Below are positions 1 through 7,233 of a stretch of DNA of 20,161 bases, one piece after another. Numbering within the stretch: the stretch's first letter is position 1; each line of letters begins with the position of its first letter. This DNA comes from Promethearchaeota archaeon (lineage in GTDB: Archaea > Asgardarchaeota > Lokiarchaeia > Sigynarchaeales > SOKP01), in assembly GCA_016839845.1 (NCBI GenBank), contig JAEOTL010000111.1:1-20161 (forward strand), in the 5' to 3' direction. The notes under the pieces were generated by a model that made no database searches, was not told the DNA's origin, and worked only from the letters and a program-made list of their open reading frames with translations. The translations under genes were made by a program, and so were the position numbers.

Positions 1-2
1 AA

Positions 3-71
3 AAAGAGGTAAAGAAAGGTGAAGCTGTTTACCTAAAAGAATTAAGAAGTTTTCATCTAAAGAATATTTAA
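3..71 (+). CDS. C-terminal tail of an unidentified gene (partial)
   Basis: The left edge is open in frame 3 and ends in TAA at 69-71, giving 22 residues rich in Lys and Glu and ending in RSFHLKNI. The charged composition is like a real protein end, and the next gene starts 40 nt later on the same strand, so the two may share an operon. The piece is too short to assign a family. The opposite strand is also open across this stretch, so the reading is not certain. Confidence 0.4.
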   Translation, partial: KEVKKGEAVYLKELRSFHLKNI

Positions 72-111
72 ATTCTTGAAAATCATTATATGAATAATAG
101 AGGTGTTAATA

Positions 112-546
112 GTGGAAAGAGGCAAGGATTTTGAAATTAAGGTTGAGCAGCAAATCTTAGATGAGTTGATGAGAGCCTTAGAAAATTTAGAAAGTTCGAC
201 AGATTTGGAAGGCACTGCTCTCGTATCAAAAACTGGATTGAGAATTGCTAGTTCAGAAACAGCAGAAGTAATCACGGACATATATAGTGCTAGCCCAGCC
301 ACATTGATTTCTCTGGGAGAGAAAATTAGTCGAGGGCTTCAACAAGGAGAGTTAAGAGATGTAGTTATCCGAGGAACGAGAGGATATACTATAATTCTAG
401 TAGGGGATGCAGATACTGATTTTATGCTTTTTACCAATTGTAAAAAAGGATATAAATTGGGATATTACTTTCATAAAATACGAAAATCTTTCAAAGAAAT
501 TGAGCCTGTATTAAAGAAAATTCCGACAGATGAAATAAGTTATTAG
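112..546 (+). CDS. Roadblock/LC7 domain protein
   Basis: This is a 144-residue single-domain protein. After an N-terminal helix (about 5-30) comes a strand-helix core: TALVSKTGLRIAS (35-47), a helix with SPATLISLGEKISRGL (61-76), then strands VVIRGTRGYTIILVG (84-98) and DFMLFTNC (103-110), and a C-terminal helix. This pattern and length match the Roadblock/LC7 family (MglB-like), which form dimers that bind and regulate small Ras-like GTPases in the cytoplasm and are numerous in Asgard genomes. I place the start at GTG 112 because GAGGTG at 100-105 is an ideal Shine-Dalgarno site 6 nt upstream. A start at GTG 103 would add three residues but overlap that site. No GTPase gene is in the window, so the partner is unknown. 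The fold is a confident call; the GTPase role comes from family knowledge. Confidence 0.8.
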   Translation: MERGKDFEIKVEQQILDELMRALENLESSTDLEGTALVSKTGLRIASSETAEVITDIYSASPATLISLGEKISRGLQQGELRDVVIRGTRGYTIILVGDADTDFMLFTNCKKGYKLGYYFHKIRKSFKEIEPVLKKIPTDEISY

Positions 547-585
547 ATTTGCTTAAAATAATCTGTAAAAAAGGAATTTAATCTT

Positions 586-2382
586 TTACCCAAATACCCA
601 TTCAACGGTATCTCCACTTCTTAGATTGTACTTATTGGAGGAGACTCCTGGAAAATCACCGTTTATTGAATATCGCCAATTCCCCTCGACTCCGTCTATG
701 TTTTCCACTAAGATACCCAGCTCACCGTAATCTTCATATTCTATTTCACACCATTCTTGTAGAGCATGAAAAGCTGTTGTATTAAAGTCAGTTAATTCAA
801 AATCACTCTGAGTTTTCAGAGTACCATTTCCATAGTCTACAATTAGAGTTATATCGTTAACTCTTTGCTGAGCGGTATTAACATCACTCACCTCTATGTT
901 AAAATAGAATATGAAAAAAGAGGTAAAACTAGCAACTGCAAGGATAGCAATAAGAAAGTATTTATTCCATTTTTTAATTATCTTGTTAACCTTTGATGCT
1001 GCGAGGAGTGACAAGGCTGATACAGCACTAATAGATATAACAGCAATGTAAGGGAGAAACTCTGCAAGTGGATCGGGAGGGGGGAGTATTACTTCTTCCG
1101 CGTCTGCCCATGGGGAATAACCACCAATCGACATTTCAAGAAGATAACTCCCAAAGGAAGTATTTACCCACAAAAGGAGTCCTGTCCTCTTTTCGAAAAT
1201 CATTGATGTAATTTGACCACCACCATCTTGTTTAAAAGTAATTTTCAGTGCTAATTCAGTTTCTTCGGTCGTAACTTTTCCTGGGACAAATCCTCCCGCT
1301 TCTTGAAGTGCAAACTTTTTTACAGCAGTTATATTCTCCATAATATTGATGAGAAGCCCTGGTTGGAAGTTATTATATCCAAGAGTAAGAGCCCATGCTA
1401 TTTCGCTTGAAGATCTGTTATAAAGCGTAAAGTTGGTCGTTAAAATTCCAGAACTATTCTCAATTATTTCAATATCAAACCACGCAATTGGATCATCGAA
1501 AACATTACCCCAATCATTAGAATCTTTTTTATAGAGCCCTGTAAAATTAGCAATTATATGTCCTCCTGTATTAGTTTTCCAATTTCCTTCGAATGAATCC
1601 TCTGGCCATGGAGTAAAATTATACCATCCAATATCCCCTCCAAATTGTAAAACATCATATTTAAAAGACGAAGTGTCAAATACCGTGAAATTTATTGATT
1701 GAATCTCCAGCAAATAACCAAAGATAGAGGTTTTTGCCCAGACAAGTATACCAGTTTTTCTATCATAAATTAGTTTTGTCTGTTGCCCCCCTCCTATTTG
1801 ATCAAATCCGATATAAAAAAAATTTGTTGTTTCTTCTACGTCTACATCTCCTATGATATCAAATACGCCCCCAGGATCCGATTGATTGACCGCTAAATCT
1901 TTTACATTTGTTAGGTTATGGTTTGGTATTAAAAATCCTGGTTGAAAACTATTATATCCAAGTGTGAGGGCCCTCGCAACTTCACTATTTGATCTGTTGT
2001 TTAAGGTAAAATTTGAAGTTAAAGATCCCGCATTATATTCAAACATCTCAATATCTAACCATGGTATTGGATCTCCGAATACACTGCCCCAATCATTGGG
2101 ATCTTTATTATAAAATCCTGTGAAATTGACTTTTATCTGACCTCCCGCATTTGTGTTCCAATCACCTTCATAGGAATCTCCTGGCCATGGAGTAAAATTA
2201 TACCAACCTACTGCATTTCCAAATAGTGTAACATTATAAATATATGTTCCATTTATGTCAAGGCTCTGATAATATGAATTTGGTATATTAGCATTAGCAT
2301 TAGCAATAGGTATGGTCCCGAGAAACAATATTTGCATAAAGATTAACAAACCAATGAAAAAAACTGTTTTTTTGATATTCAT
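586..2382 (-). CDS. Secreted/membrane-anchored repeat protein with C-terminal DUF4430-like domain
   Basis: This 598-residue protein starts with a signal peptide (Lys4-5, hydrophobic 7-22, small residues to about 30). Two copies of a domain of about 180 residues follow (about 50-232 and 243-418), sharing GWYNFTPWP, EG-W-TN-GG, NDWG-VF, NFTL-NRS and ALTLGYN-FQPG. Then come two hydrophobic segments (442-463, 474-495) separated by the basic loop KVNKIIKKWNK, so both soluble parts should face outside. The last 90 residues (508-598) carry GNWRYSINGDFPG and a final RSGDTVEWVFG. This is the pattern of DUF4430, a domain related to the C-terminal part of transcobalamin/intrinsic factor and found in archaeal and bacterial surface proteins. 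Many N-x-S/T sequons (NFT alone seven times) fit a glycosylated surface protein. A lone ABC permease lies directly upstream on the same strand. The ligand is unknown; cobalamin is only a suggestion from the domain family. Confidence 0.6.
   Translation of the reverse strand: MNIKKTVFFIGLLIFMQILFLGTIPIANANANIPNSYYQSLDINGTYIYNVTLFGNAVGWYNFTPWPGDSYEGDWNTNAGGQIKVNFTGFYNKDPNDWGSVFGDPIPWLDIEMFEYNAGSLTSNFTLNNRSNSEVARALTLGYNSFQPGFLIPNHNLTNVKDLAVNQSDPGGVFDIIGDVDVEETTNFFYIGFDQIGGGQQTKLIYDRKTGILVWAKTSIFGYLLEIQSINFTVFDTSSFKYDVLQFGGDIGWYNFTPWPEDSFEGNWKTNTGGHIIANFTGLYKKDSNDWGNVFDDPIAWFDIEIIENSSGILTTNFTLYNRSSSEIAWALTLGYNNFQPGLLINIMENITAVKKFALQEAGGFVPGKVTTEETELALKITFKQDGGGQITSMIFEKRTGLLLWVNTSFGSYLLEMSIGGYSPWADAEEVILPPPDPLAEFLPYIAVISISAVSALSLLAASKVNKIIKKWNKYFLIAILAVASFTSFFIFYFNIEVSDVNTAQQRVNDITLIVDYGNGTLKTQSDFELTDFNTTAFHALQEWCEIEYEDYGELGILVENIDGVEGNWRYSINGDFPGVSSNKYNLRSGDTVEWVFG
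1129..2235 (-). repeat. Two tandem copies of a ~180-codon domain inside the surface protein
   Basis: Codons 50-232 (about 1687-2235) and 243-418 (about 1129-1656) encode clearly homologous segments. Similarity is visible in the DNA too: the stretch around the GWYNFTPWP codons near 1,600-1,630 and 2,180-2,215 is nearly identical on the plus strand, including tggagtaaaattatacca. This is an internal duplication within one gene rather than a mobile repeat. Confidence 0.8.
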
Positions 2383-2407
2383 CGTTTAGAAAACTCACAG
2401 AAAATTT

Positions 2408-2425
2408 ATAGGAAACTTGTCCTAT
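2408..2425. promoter_or_regulatory. Inverted repeat ATAGGA-N6-TCCTAT in the promoter of the surface-protein gene
   Basis: Perfect 6-bp arms (2408-2413 and 2420-2425) flank a 6-nt spacer. On the minus strand an AT-rich TATA-like element (TTATAAAA, 2435 down to 2428) lies directly upstream. It predicts transcription starting near 2405, just past the repeat and about 23 nt before the ATG at 2382. A repressor bound here would sit between TATA box and start site, a common archaeal arrangement. The element extends to a 24-bp block (2407-2430) that recurs with 22 identical positions at 7776-7799. A regulatory role is inferred from position and repetition. Confidence 0.5.
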
Positions 2426-2534
2426 TTTTTATAATTTTAGAAATAATTCTTCCCTTTTTAAAATTTCGTAAGTTGATGATGTTTGTTCTAAAAGGATGTT
2501 AAGGGATTTTATATACTTATTAATTTCTTAAGTT

Positions 2535-3578
2535 TCAATATCGAATTCTAGGATCAATAATCGCGTATAAGATGTCAGTTCCTAAGTTAATTAATACAAA
2601 CAAAAGGGTAAAAACAAATACTAGGGCATTTAGAATCCAATATTCAGAAGAGATAATTGAATCCATTAATAACTGAGCTACACCTTTTATACCAAAAGTG
2701 GTTTCAGAAAGAACAGCTCCAGTTATTACCGTACCAAAATTTAATCCGATAACTGTTATGGTTGGAATTAAGGTATTTTTCTCTGCATGCGAGTATATGA
2801 CATCTCTCTCTCTACAGCCTTTTGCTCTTGCTGTTCTAATATAATCTTGTTCTAATACCTCTAACATGCTTGAACGACTTTGTCTTGTAATACCCGCAAG
2901 AGTAACAAATGCTAAACACATTACTGGTAAAAATAAATGATGTAAATAATCTGCTACCAGGTATAGCTTACCGGTAAGTAATAAATCAATTAGTCTGAAA
3001 CCGGTTATGAATTCAGGTTCTTCATATGCCATATTTTTTATTCCGGTTGCTGGAAATAATCTTAGTTTAAATCCAAATATATATTGGAGTATTACTCCTA
3101 AATAAAACACAGGGATAGATACACCCAATAATGCAATTCCTCTAATTATTGTATCCTTATGTTTATTCCTATGCTTTGCTGAAATTATCCCCGCCCTAAC
3201 ACCTACAAATGAAGCGATAATAAAGGAAAATAGAGCAATATCAAGAGTTTTTGGTAATTTTAGCATAATAAGAGACCAGACATCTTGTCCTTTATTAATC
3301 GCAATTGAATAACCCCAGTTTCCAGTAAATAAATCCCCTACATATTTAAAATATTGCAATATTAGGGGACGATCAAACCAGAGTTGATGCAGAATAGTTT
3401 CATAAATTTCTTTTTCAGAGAGTCCTACCAAGTGTTGCCCGCTAAGTCTTCCATGCAAGTATGCCAAAGCAGGATCTCCGGGTAATAAACGAGAAAGAAA
3501 GAAAGTTAGGGTAAGGACTCCTAAAAGTACTGGTATTAGTGATAATAACCGTTTTAAAATATAGGTGATCAAACTCAA
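2535..3578 (-). CDS. ABC transporter permease, OppB/DppB type (peptide/nickel/oligosaccharide family)
   Basis: This is a 347-residue inner permease subunit. The N-terminus YILKRLLSLIPVLLGVLTLTFFLSRLLPGDP (about 6-36) is the diagnostic first membrane helix of the DppB family. Further helices lie near 112-133, 147-170, 211-230, 270-290 and 313-335. The cytoplasmic EAA loop, DYIRTARAKG (245-254) followed by HAEKNTLIPTITVIGLN, contacts the ATPase. Length and motifs are complete for the BPD_transp_1 family. The start is TTG at 3578; AGAAGG lies about 10 nt upstream, a weak Shine-Dalgarno site. The usual partners (OppC permease, OppD/OppF ATPases, an SBP_bac_5 binding protein) are not in the window: downstream is the DUF4430-like surface protein and upstream a divergent regulator. 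The partners must be elsewhere, or this is a remnant. The family is certain; the substrate is unknown. Confidence 0.85.
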   Translation of the reverse strand: MSLITYILKRLLSLIPVLLGVLTLTFFLSRLLPGDPALAYLHGRLSGQHLVGLSEKEIYETILHQLWFDRPLILQYFKYVGDLFTGNWGYSIAINKGQDVWSLIMLKLPKTLDIALFSFIIASFVGVRAGIISAKHRNKHKDTIIRGIALLGVSIPVFYLGVILQYIFGFKLRLFPATGIKNMAYEEPEFITGFRLIDLLLTGKLYLVADYLHHLFLPVMCLAFVTLAGITRQSRSSMLEVLEQDYIRTARAKGCRERDVIYSHAEKNTLIPTITVIGLNFGTVITGAVLSETTFGIKGVAQLLMDSIISSEYWILNALVFVFTLLFVLINLGTDILYAIIDPRIRY

Positions 3579-3633
3579 AGATAGGGAACCTTCTGATAAG
3601 TAAGATTTATATTATTATTTGAATATAATTAAA

Positions 3634-3664
3634 TTGGAAACAAAAGTTTATAAGTTTTTTCCAA
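3634..3664. promoter_or_regulatory. Inverted repeat TTGGAAA-N17-TTTCCAA around the permease TATA box
   Basis: The arms at 3634-3640 and 3658-3664 match perfectly and extend to ATTGGAAA/TTTCCAAT. On the minus strand the spacer contains CTTATAAAC (3654 down to 3646), a good archaeal TATA box that would place transcription of the permease gene near 3624. A protein bound to both arms would bracket the TATA box. A second, similar inverted repeat lies about 51 bp away. Function is inferred. Confidence 0.45.
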
Positions 3665-3686
3665 TACAATCATAATTTTCATATTT

Positions 3687-3714
3687 TGGAAATGTTTCAT
3701 TACATTTTTTTCCA
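3687..3714. promoter_or_regulatory. Second inverted repeat TGGAAA-N16-TTTCCA upstream of the double-wHTH regulator
   Basis: The arms at 3687-3692 and 3709-3714 repeat the TGGAAA/TTTCCA pattern of the 3634-3664 element. The centres are about 51 bp apart, close to five helical turns. It lies 37 bp before the ATG of the regulator gene (3752) in the divergent promoter region. It is a candidate autoregulatory operator for that protein; no biochemical evidence is available from the sequence. Confidence 0.4.
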
Positions 3715-3751
3715 TATATGATTTTTATCTATATACTAAAGTGAGAGAATA

Positions 3752-4852
3752 ATGTCGTTTCTAGATAAAAAAGATCTTGTAATTATGCAAGCATTTATTG
3801 AACATGGCCCAAAAATTTCAACCCATCAGATAGAAGATTTACTAAGTGATATACTCAATATTTCTGATAGAGCCATTCGATATCGGATTATTAAATTAAA
3901 AGAAAAAGGAATAATGAGGCCATTCGTAATTAACACTCATGAACGTAAGATAGGAATCGGGGATAACTTAGTTTTGATGAATGTGAATAATAAAAAAGCA
4001 GAGAGGTTAGTGAAGCTCATCGAACTTATACCTTATATTTACATGTATAGTTCTACCTATGGAAATTTCAATGGGTTTCTTTTTCGGTCTATATACTCTT
4101 TAAAGGAGCCACAAATGACTCACAATTTATTGAAGACGATGAAAAAAGAAGGATATATTTATGATTTTCATATATTTGATGTGGTAGATTATCAGGTAAA
4201 AAGCCAGGATTTATCTTATTTTATCCCTAATAAAGGATGGGTTTGGAAATGGGAAGAATGGTACGATCATCTCGAAGAAACTCTGTCCAAAACAGATTTG
4301 GGTTTAAATTTCAATTTGGAGATTGATTCTGAAATTGTAAATTTTGATTATAAAGATACCACATTACTAAAAAATCTTATCTCAACGCCCTCTATTTCAA
4401 TGAGGGAACTTAATTCAGTATTAAAATTATCAGAATCTCAGATACGAAAGAGGATAAGAAGGTTGACAGAGAATGGTATAATTAGAGGATATTTTATAAA
4501 TTATGATTTAACCCACAATGAAGATTATGTATATCTCTATTGTTTTCTCGAGACTTCTAAATCTGTAGAGAGTATAATTTCATGGTTCTCTCAAATCCCT
4601 TATCTTATAATGATTTTATTCGAGTCCCCTCATAAAGTGTGCTTCCAGTTGAAATTAAACGCTAAAGATCTAAAGAAGTTTTTACAAGGGATTGATCTGA
4701 TTAGACCTTATGTAAATTCATACCTTTTTCAACTAGCTCATAACCAAATAAAAGAGAATCCTCAATACATATTTGATCTTTATAATCCAATAACTAATAG
4801 ATGGGAAACACCAATTAAGGATTATGTGAAATTAATCGAAAATTTCGGTTGA
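3752..4852 (+). CDS. Transcriptional regulator with two Lrp/AsnC-like winged-helix domains
   Basis: This 366-residue protein is built from two similar halves. The first winged helix (about 5-62) has ISTHQIEDLL, a recognition helix SDRAIRYRIIKLKEKGIM, and a wing. The second (about 202-252) has ISMRELNSVLKLSESQIRKRIRRLTENGIIRGYFINYDL, typical of AsnC/Lrp HTH domains. Each is followed by an alpha/beta segment (about 68-148 and 258-330) where Lrp proteins carry their ligand-sensing RAM domain, though the RAM match is weak. Ordinary Lrp proteins are about 150 residues with one such pair, so this chain could act as a pseudo-dimer. The start is ATG at 3752 with GTGAGAG just upstream. It is divergent from the OppB-type permease across a region with two inverted repeats, so it may control that gene and itself. 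The DNA-binding call is firm; the target is inferred. Confidence 0.75.
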   Translation: MSFLDKKDLVIMQAFIEHGPKISTHQIEDLLSDILNISDRAIRYRIIKLKEKGIMRPFVINTHERKIGIGDNLVLMNVNNKKAERLVKLIELIPYIYMYSSTYGNFNGFLFRSIYSLKEPQMTHNLLKTMKKEGYIYDFHIFDVVDYQVKSQDLSYFIPNKGWVWKWEEWYDHLEETLSKTDLGLNFNLEIDSEIVNFDYKDTTLLKNLISTPSISMRELNSVLKLSESQIRKRIRRLTENGIIRGYFINYDLTHNEDYVYLYCFLETSKSVESIISWFSQIPYLIMILFESPHKVCFQLKLNAKDLKKFLQGIDLIRPYVNSYLFQLAHNQIKENPQYIFDLYNPITNRWETPIKDYVKLIENFG

Positions 4853-4901
4853 TAACAAAGAGAAAAAAATAAGTTTTAAAATCACAAATAAGGTTTAAAA
4901 T

Positions 4902-5942
4902 CTAATCTAAAAGAGTTAATTTTGTTTTAGCACCAATTTCATTGAATTCAGAAGGTTCCATTTTTAATTCCTTTCCCGTAATTTTGTTAGCAATTGAGGC
5001 AATGATTATTGCCCATGGACATATCGCATTGGTTAGCTCTTCCCTAGTCATTACACTCCTCACCTGAGCGGTGGAGCAATTCACAGACTCAATCGTGAAT
5101 GTTTTTTCAGATTCCCATTCTACCTTAATTTTCTCGGCCATCCCAATCTTCACTGCCATTTTCATAAACTCTTTCATGGCATCAGGTAAATTTAACTTTT
5201 CAAATTGGTCCATATCAAAACCAGAAATAGTCATCATTTTTTCAATAAATTCATATGTTCTAGGAACCACGTATTTGAAAAGTGCGGGTGTACCAAGTAA
5301 TTCCTTTGCGGATTTTTCATACCCAAATGTAATTCCATGAAGTACAAACGCTAATTGATTAAATGAAAATTGCCTTTTTTCTTTCATCATTGAACTCCTT
5401 TTAACTAATACAAGTAAAAAGAGACCCACTCCTCCTATGAAAGGAATAATGGCGGCCCATATAAATGTAGAAGGGATAAAGTTGACCTCAATCCCTACTG
5501 AACTCCAAGAGGGGAGTACGGCATAATAAAAGTTGATAAGGCTTGTCCAATGCGCTAAACTCCATCCTAAAAAACCAATTGGACCAAGATATTGTCCATA
5601 CTTATAGATTTTATCCTTTTTAAATCTGGCAATCACAAACTTCGTCGATACAATAAAAAATGCTATAAACCCACCTATCCAAGAATGGGTTAATACCCCA
5701 GGTGACCATACTGCTCCAACTACATGAAGATAAAACATATAGACACATTGAATCGTTAAAGCATAAAAGATTGAAACCTCTACCCAACCATATCTTTTAT
5801 GATATTTTACAACAGCAAAATCTCCCTTCATTAAGTTTAAATCTTTAATGTTATATAACCCAATAAATTCATTTGCTAAAGCAAAACAGTATCCGATTAC
5901 TGTTTGTAGGATCATCAATTCAATCCATAATTCAAAAGCCAT
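4902..5942 (-). CDS. Membrane protein with intramembrane histidines and a soluble C-terminal domain, unknown function
   Basis: This is a 346-residue protein. About five hydrophobic helices lie near 8-30, 56-77, 83-103, 117-143 and 158-181. His73, His86 and His131 sit in or at the ends of helices 2-4 and His48 in the preceding loop. Paired helix histidines of this kind can ligate heme b or a metal, but that is inference from spacing only. After the basic stretch KRSSMMKEKR (181-190), a cytoplasmic domain (about 195-346) follows. Its end has Cys289 (ESVNCS), Cys308 (AICPWA), ITGKEL and a final G-K-KLTLL. That layout (Cys, CP, hydrophobic helix, Gly, then a terminal strand) resembles V4R/hydrocarbon-binding output domains, at low confidence. 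GAGAG just before the ATG at 5942 is a reasonable Shine-Dalgarno site. It stands alone between convergent and same-strand genes. I do not recognise it as a named family. Confidence 0.55.
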   Translation of the reverse strand: MAFELWIELMILQTVIGYCFALANEFIGLYNIKDLNLMKGDFAVVKYHKRYGWVEVSIFYALTIQCVYMFYLHVVGAVWSPGVLTHSWIGGFIAFFIVSTKFVIARFKKDKIYKYGQYLGPIGFLGWSLAHWTSLINFYYAVLPSWSSVGIEVNFIPSTFIWAAIIPFIGGVGLFLLVLVKRSSMMKEKRQFSFNQLAFVLHGITFGYEKSAKELLGTPALFKYVVPRTYEFIEKMMTISGFDMDQFEKLNLPDAMKEFMKMAVKIGMAEKIKVEWESEKTFTIESVNCSTAQVRSVMTREELTNAICPWAIIIASIANKITGKELKMEPSEFNEIGAKTKLTLLD

Positions 5943-6050
5943 TTTCTCTCAGTATTATTATTATTTTAAATTGTTGAATAACTATAATTACTGGCTCGAA
6001 TATTAATATTGCATTTATATTTTAAACACAATCCAACCCTTCTAATCGAA

Positions 6051-7154
6051 TCATAACAATTGCTTGTAAATATTTGTACAAATAGTCTGAATTACGTTAT
6101 AATCATTTAGATCATAAATGCTTCCAATTAATGTAAGACATAAATTATTAAAATTCAAACATATTGTAGTTGTTCTTTCCCCGCCAATACTTCCATTAAA
6201 CAAGATTCTATTATATACGTCTTCACTCACTTTTTTGGAAGAAGTCATAAAACTTATGGTCTCTGGAATATAATCAGTACAGTCAAACTTCTCGTCAAAA
6301 ACCTTGGAGTATAAAACTTTACCCATGGTATCAACTAAGGATAACTGCTTTATTTCGGATTCCCATATTAAATTTTCAAATTTTTCTATTAGCTTCTTTG
6401 GTTTTTTGATATATTTATTTTTATCATTGAAAAATTCTAATGACAAGAGATCTTCACTATTGCCAGATAACTGATACTGTTTTACAATCAAGATTTGATC
6501 GCGTGGTTCTACTAATAAATTTTCATTATGCACTGTGTTAAGCAATATCCACCTCAAATTTTCATTTAAATTAGTTTGATACAAGAGTTTGGCAGAATTC
6601 ATAATCAGAGGAATTAAGAAACTTATTTTCTCCTTATTTATATAATGTTTAGCATGAATATAGAATATATTCCCTCCTTTTGGCTCAAGAAGAATGACTG
6701 CTTTCAACTCTTCTCCTTTATCGACTTGTTTTAAAGTACTACCCAGAATATCCAATCCGAATGATTTTATTATTTTTTCCATATATGGATCAAACTTTTG
6801 AAATTGTGTAATCTTTCCAGTAAATTCTTTATCAAGACTCTCGTGAAATAGTTTTGGGAACTCTTTCATTAGTTCATGAAGTACTGCATGTAAAACTTCA
6901 ATTAATTCTTCATTTTTCGTAGTAATAACAAAAGTAAGTTTCTGATGTAACTCATCAAATCTTTCAAAGATAATTTGAGTTTCTTTAAGTTTAAGGGATT
7001 GGATATCTTCTCCCCGTTCAACACTAGCAAAACTATTGATTGCTGTTAAAAAGCCACTAAGCAGATCTTGCTTACCATTACTAACATTGCCTTGAGGTTG
7101 CCAACTATAGAGTAGTGACCCTGATTCATTTATTATTAGCAAATCTTCTATCAT
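6051..7154 (-). CDS. Longin/roadblock-like fold protein of Asgard type
   Basis: This 367-residue soluble protein has no signal peptide or membrane helix. The N-terminal 110 residues start IEDLLIINESGSLLYSW, continue with a helix, then strands TQIIFERFDEL and KLTFVITTKN, then a long helix LIEVLHAVLHELMKEF. This is the beta-beta-alpha-beta-beta-beta-alpha order of longin domains. The middle (about 110-230) has a similar sensor-like alternation. The last 100 residues, from QLSLVDTMGKVLYSK to the closing helix, look like a longin- or roadblock-type domain. Such proteins act in eukaryotes in GTPase regulation and vesicle trafficking and are abundant in Asgard archaea. I use ATG 7154 because a TATA-like element centred near 7182 sits 27-28 nt upstream, as expected for a leaderless mRNA. 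GTG 7163 would add three residues. The fold call is by pattern; the partner is unknown. Confidence 0.55.
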   Translation of the reverse strand: MIEDLLIINESGSLLYSWQPQGNVSNGKQDLLSGFLTAINSFASVERGEDIQSLKLKETQIIFERFDELHQKLTFVITTKNEELIEVLHAVLHELMKEFPKLFHESLDKEFTGKITQFQKFDPYMEKIIKSFGLDILGSTLKQVDKGEELKAVILLEPKGGNIFYIHAKHYINKEKISFLIPLIMNSAKLLYQTNLNENLRWILLNTVHNENLLVEPRDQILIVKQYQLSGNSEDLLSLEFFNDKNKYIKKPKKLIEKFENLIWESEIKQLSLVDTMGKVLYSKVFDEKFDCTDYIPETISFMTSSKKVSEDVYNRILFNGSIGGERTTTICLNFNNLCLTLIGSIYDLNDYNVIQTICTNIYKQLL

Positions 7155-7178
7155 AAAGAACACGATGAATTAGTCAAA

Positions 7179-7186
7179 ATATATTA
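7179..7186 (-). promoter_or_regulatory. TATA-like box of the longin-like gene
   Basis: On the minus strand TAATATAT lies with its centre about 28 nt before ATG 7154. This spacing predicts transcription starting at or next to that ATG, i.e. a leaderless transcript, consistent with the lack of a Shine-Dalgarno site there. Confidence 0.4.
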
Positions 7187-7212
7187 GTATAGGGTAGTAA
7201 TTGATTATTTGT

Positions 7213-7230
7213 AAAAAAATATGTTTTTTT
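7213..7230 (-). terminator. A7/T7 inverted repeat with T-tract after the SRPBCC gene
   Basis: Seven A (7213-7219) and seven T (7224-7230) flank a 4-nt loop, 4 nt after the stop of the SRPBCC gene. On the minus strand the distal arm is a T7 tract, the usual archaeal termination signal. It separates this gene from the promoter of the longin-like gene. Confidence 0.4.
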
Positions 7231-7233
7231 AAT

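Noticed and set aside
57..302. Minus-strand ORF of 81 codons over the roadblock gene
   Set aside because: It lies antisense to a well-supported roadblock/LC7 coding region and has no recognisable features.
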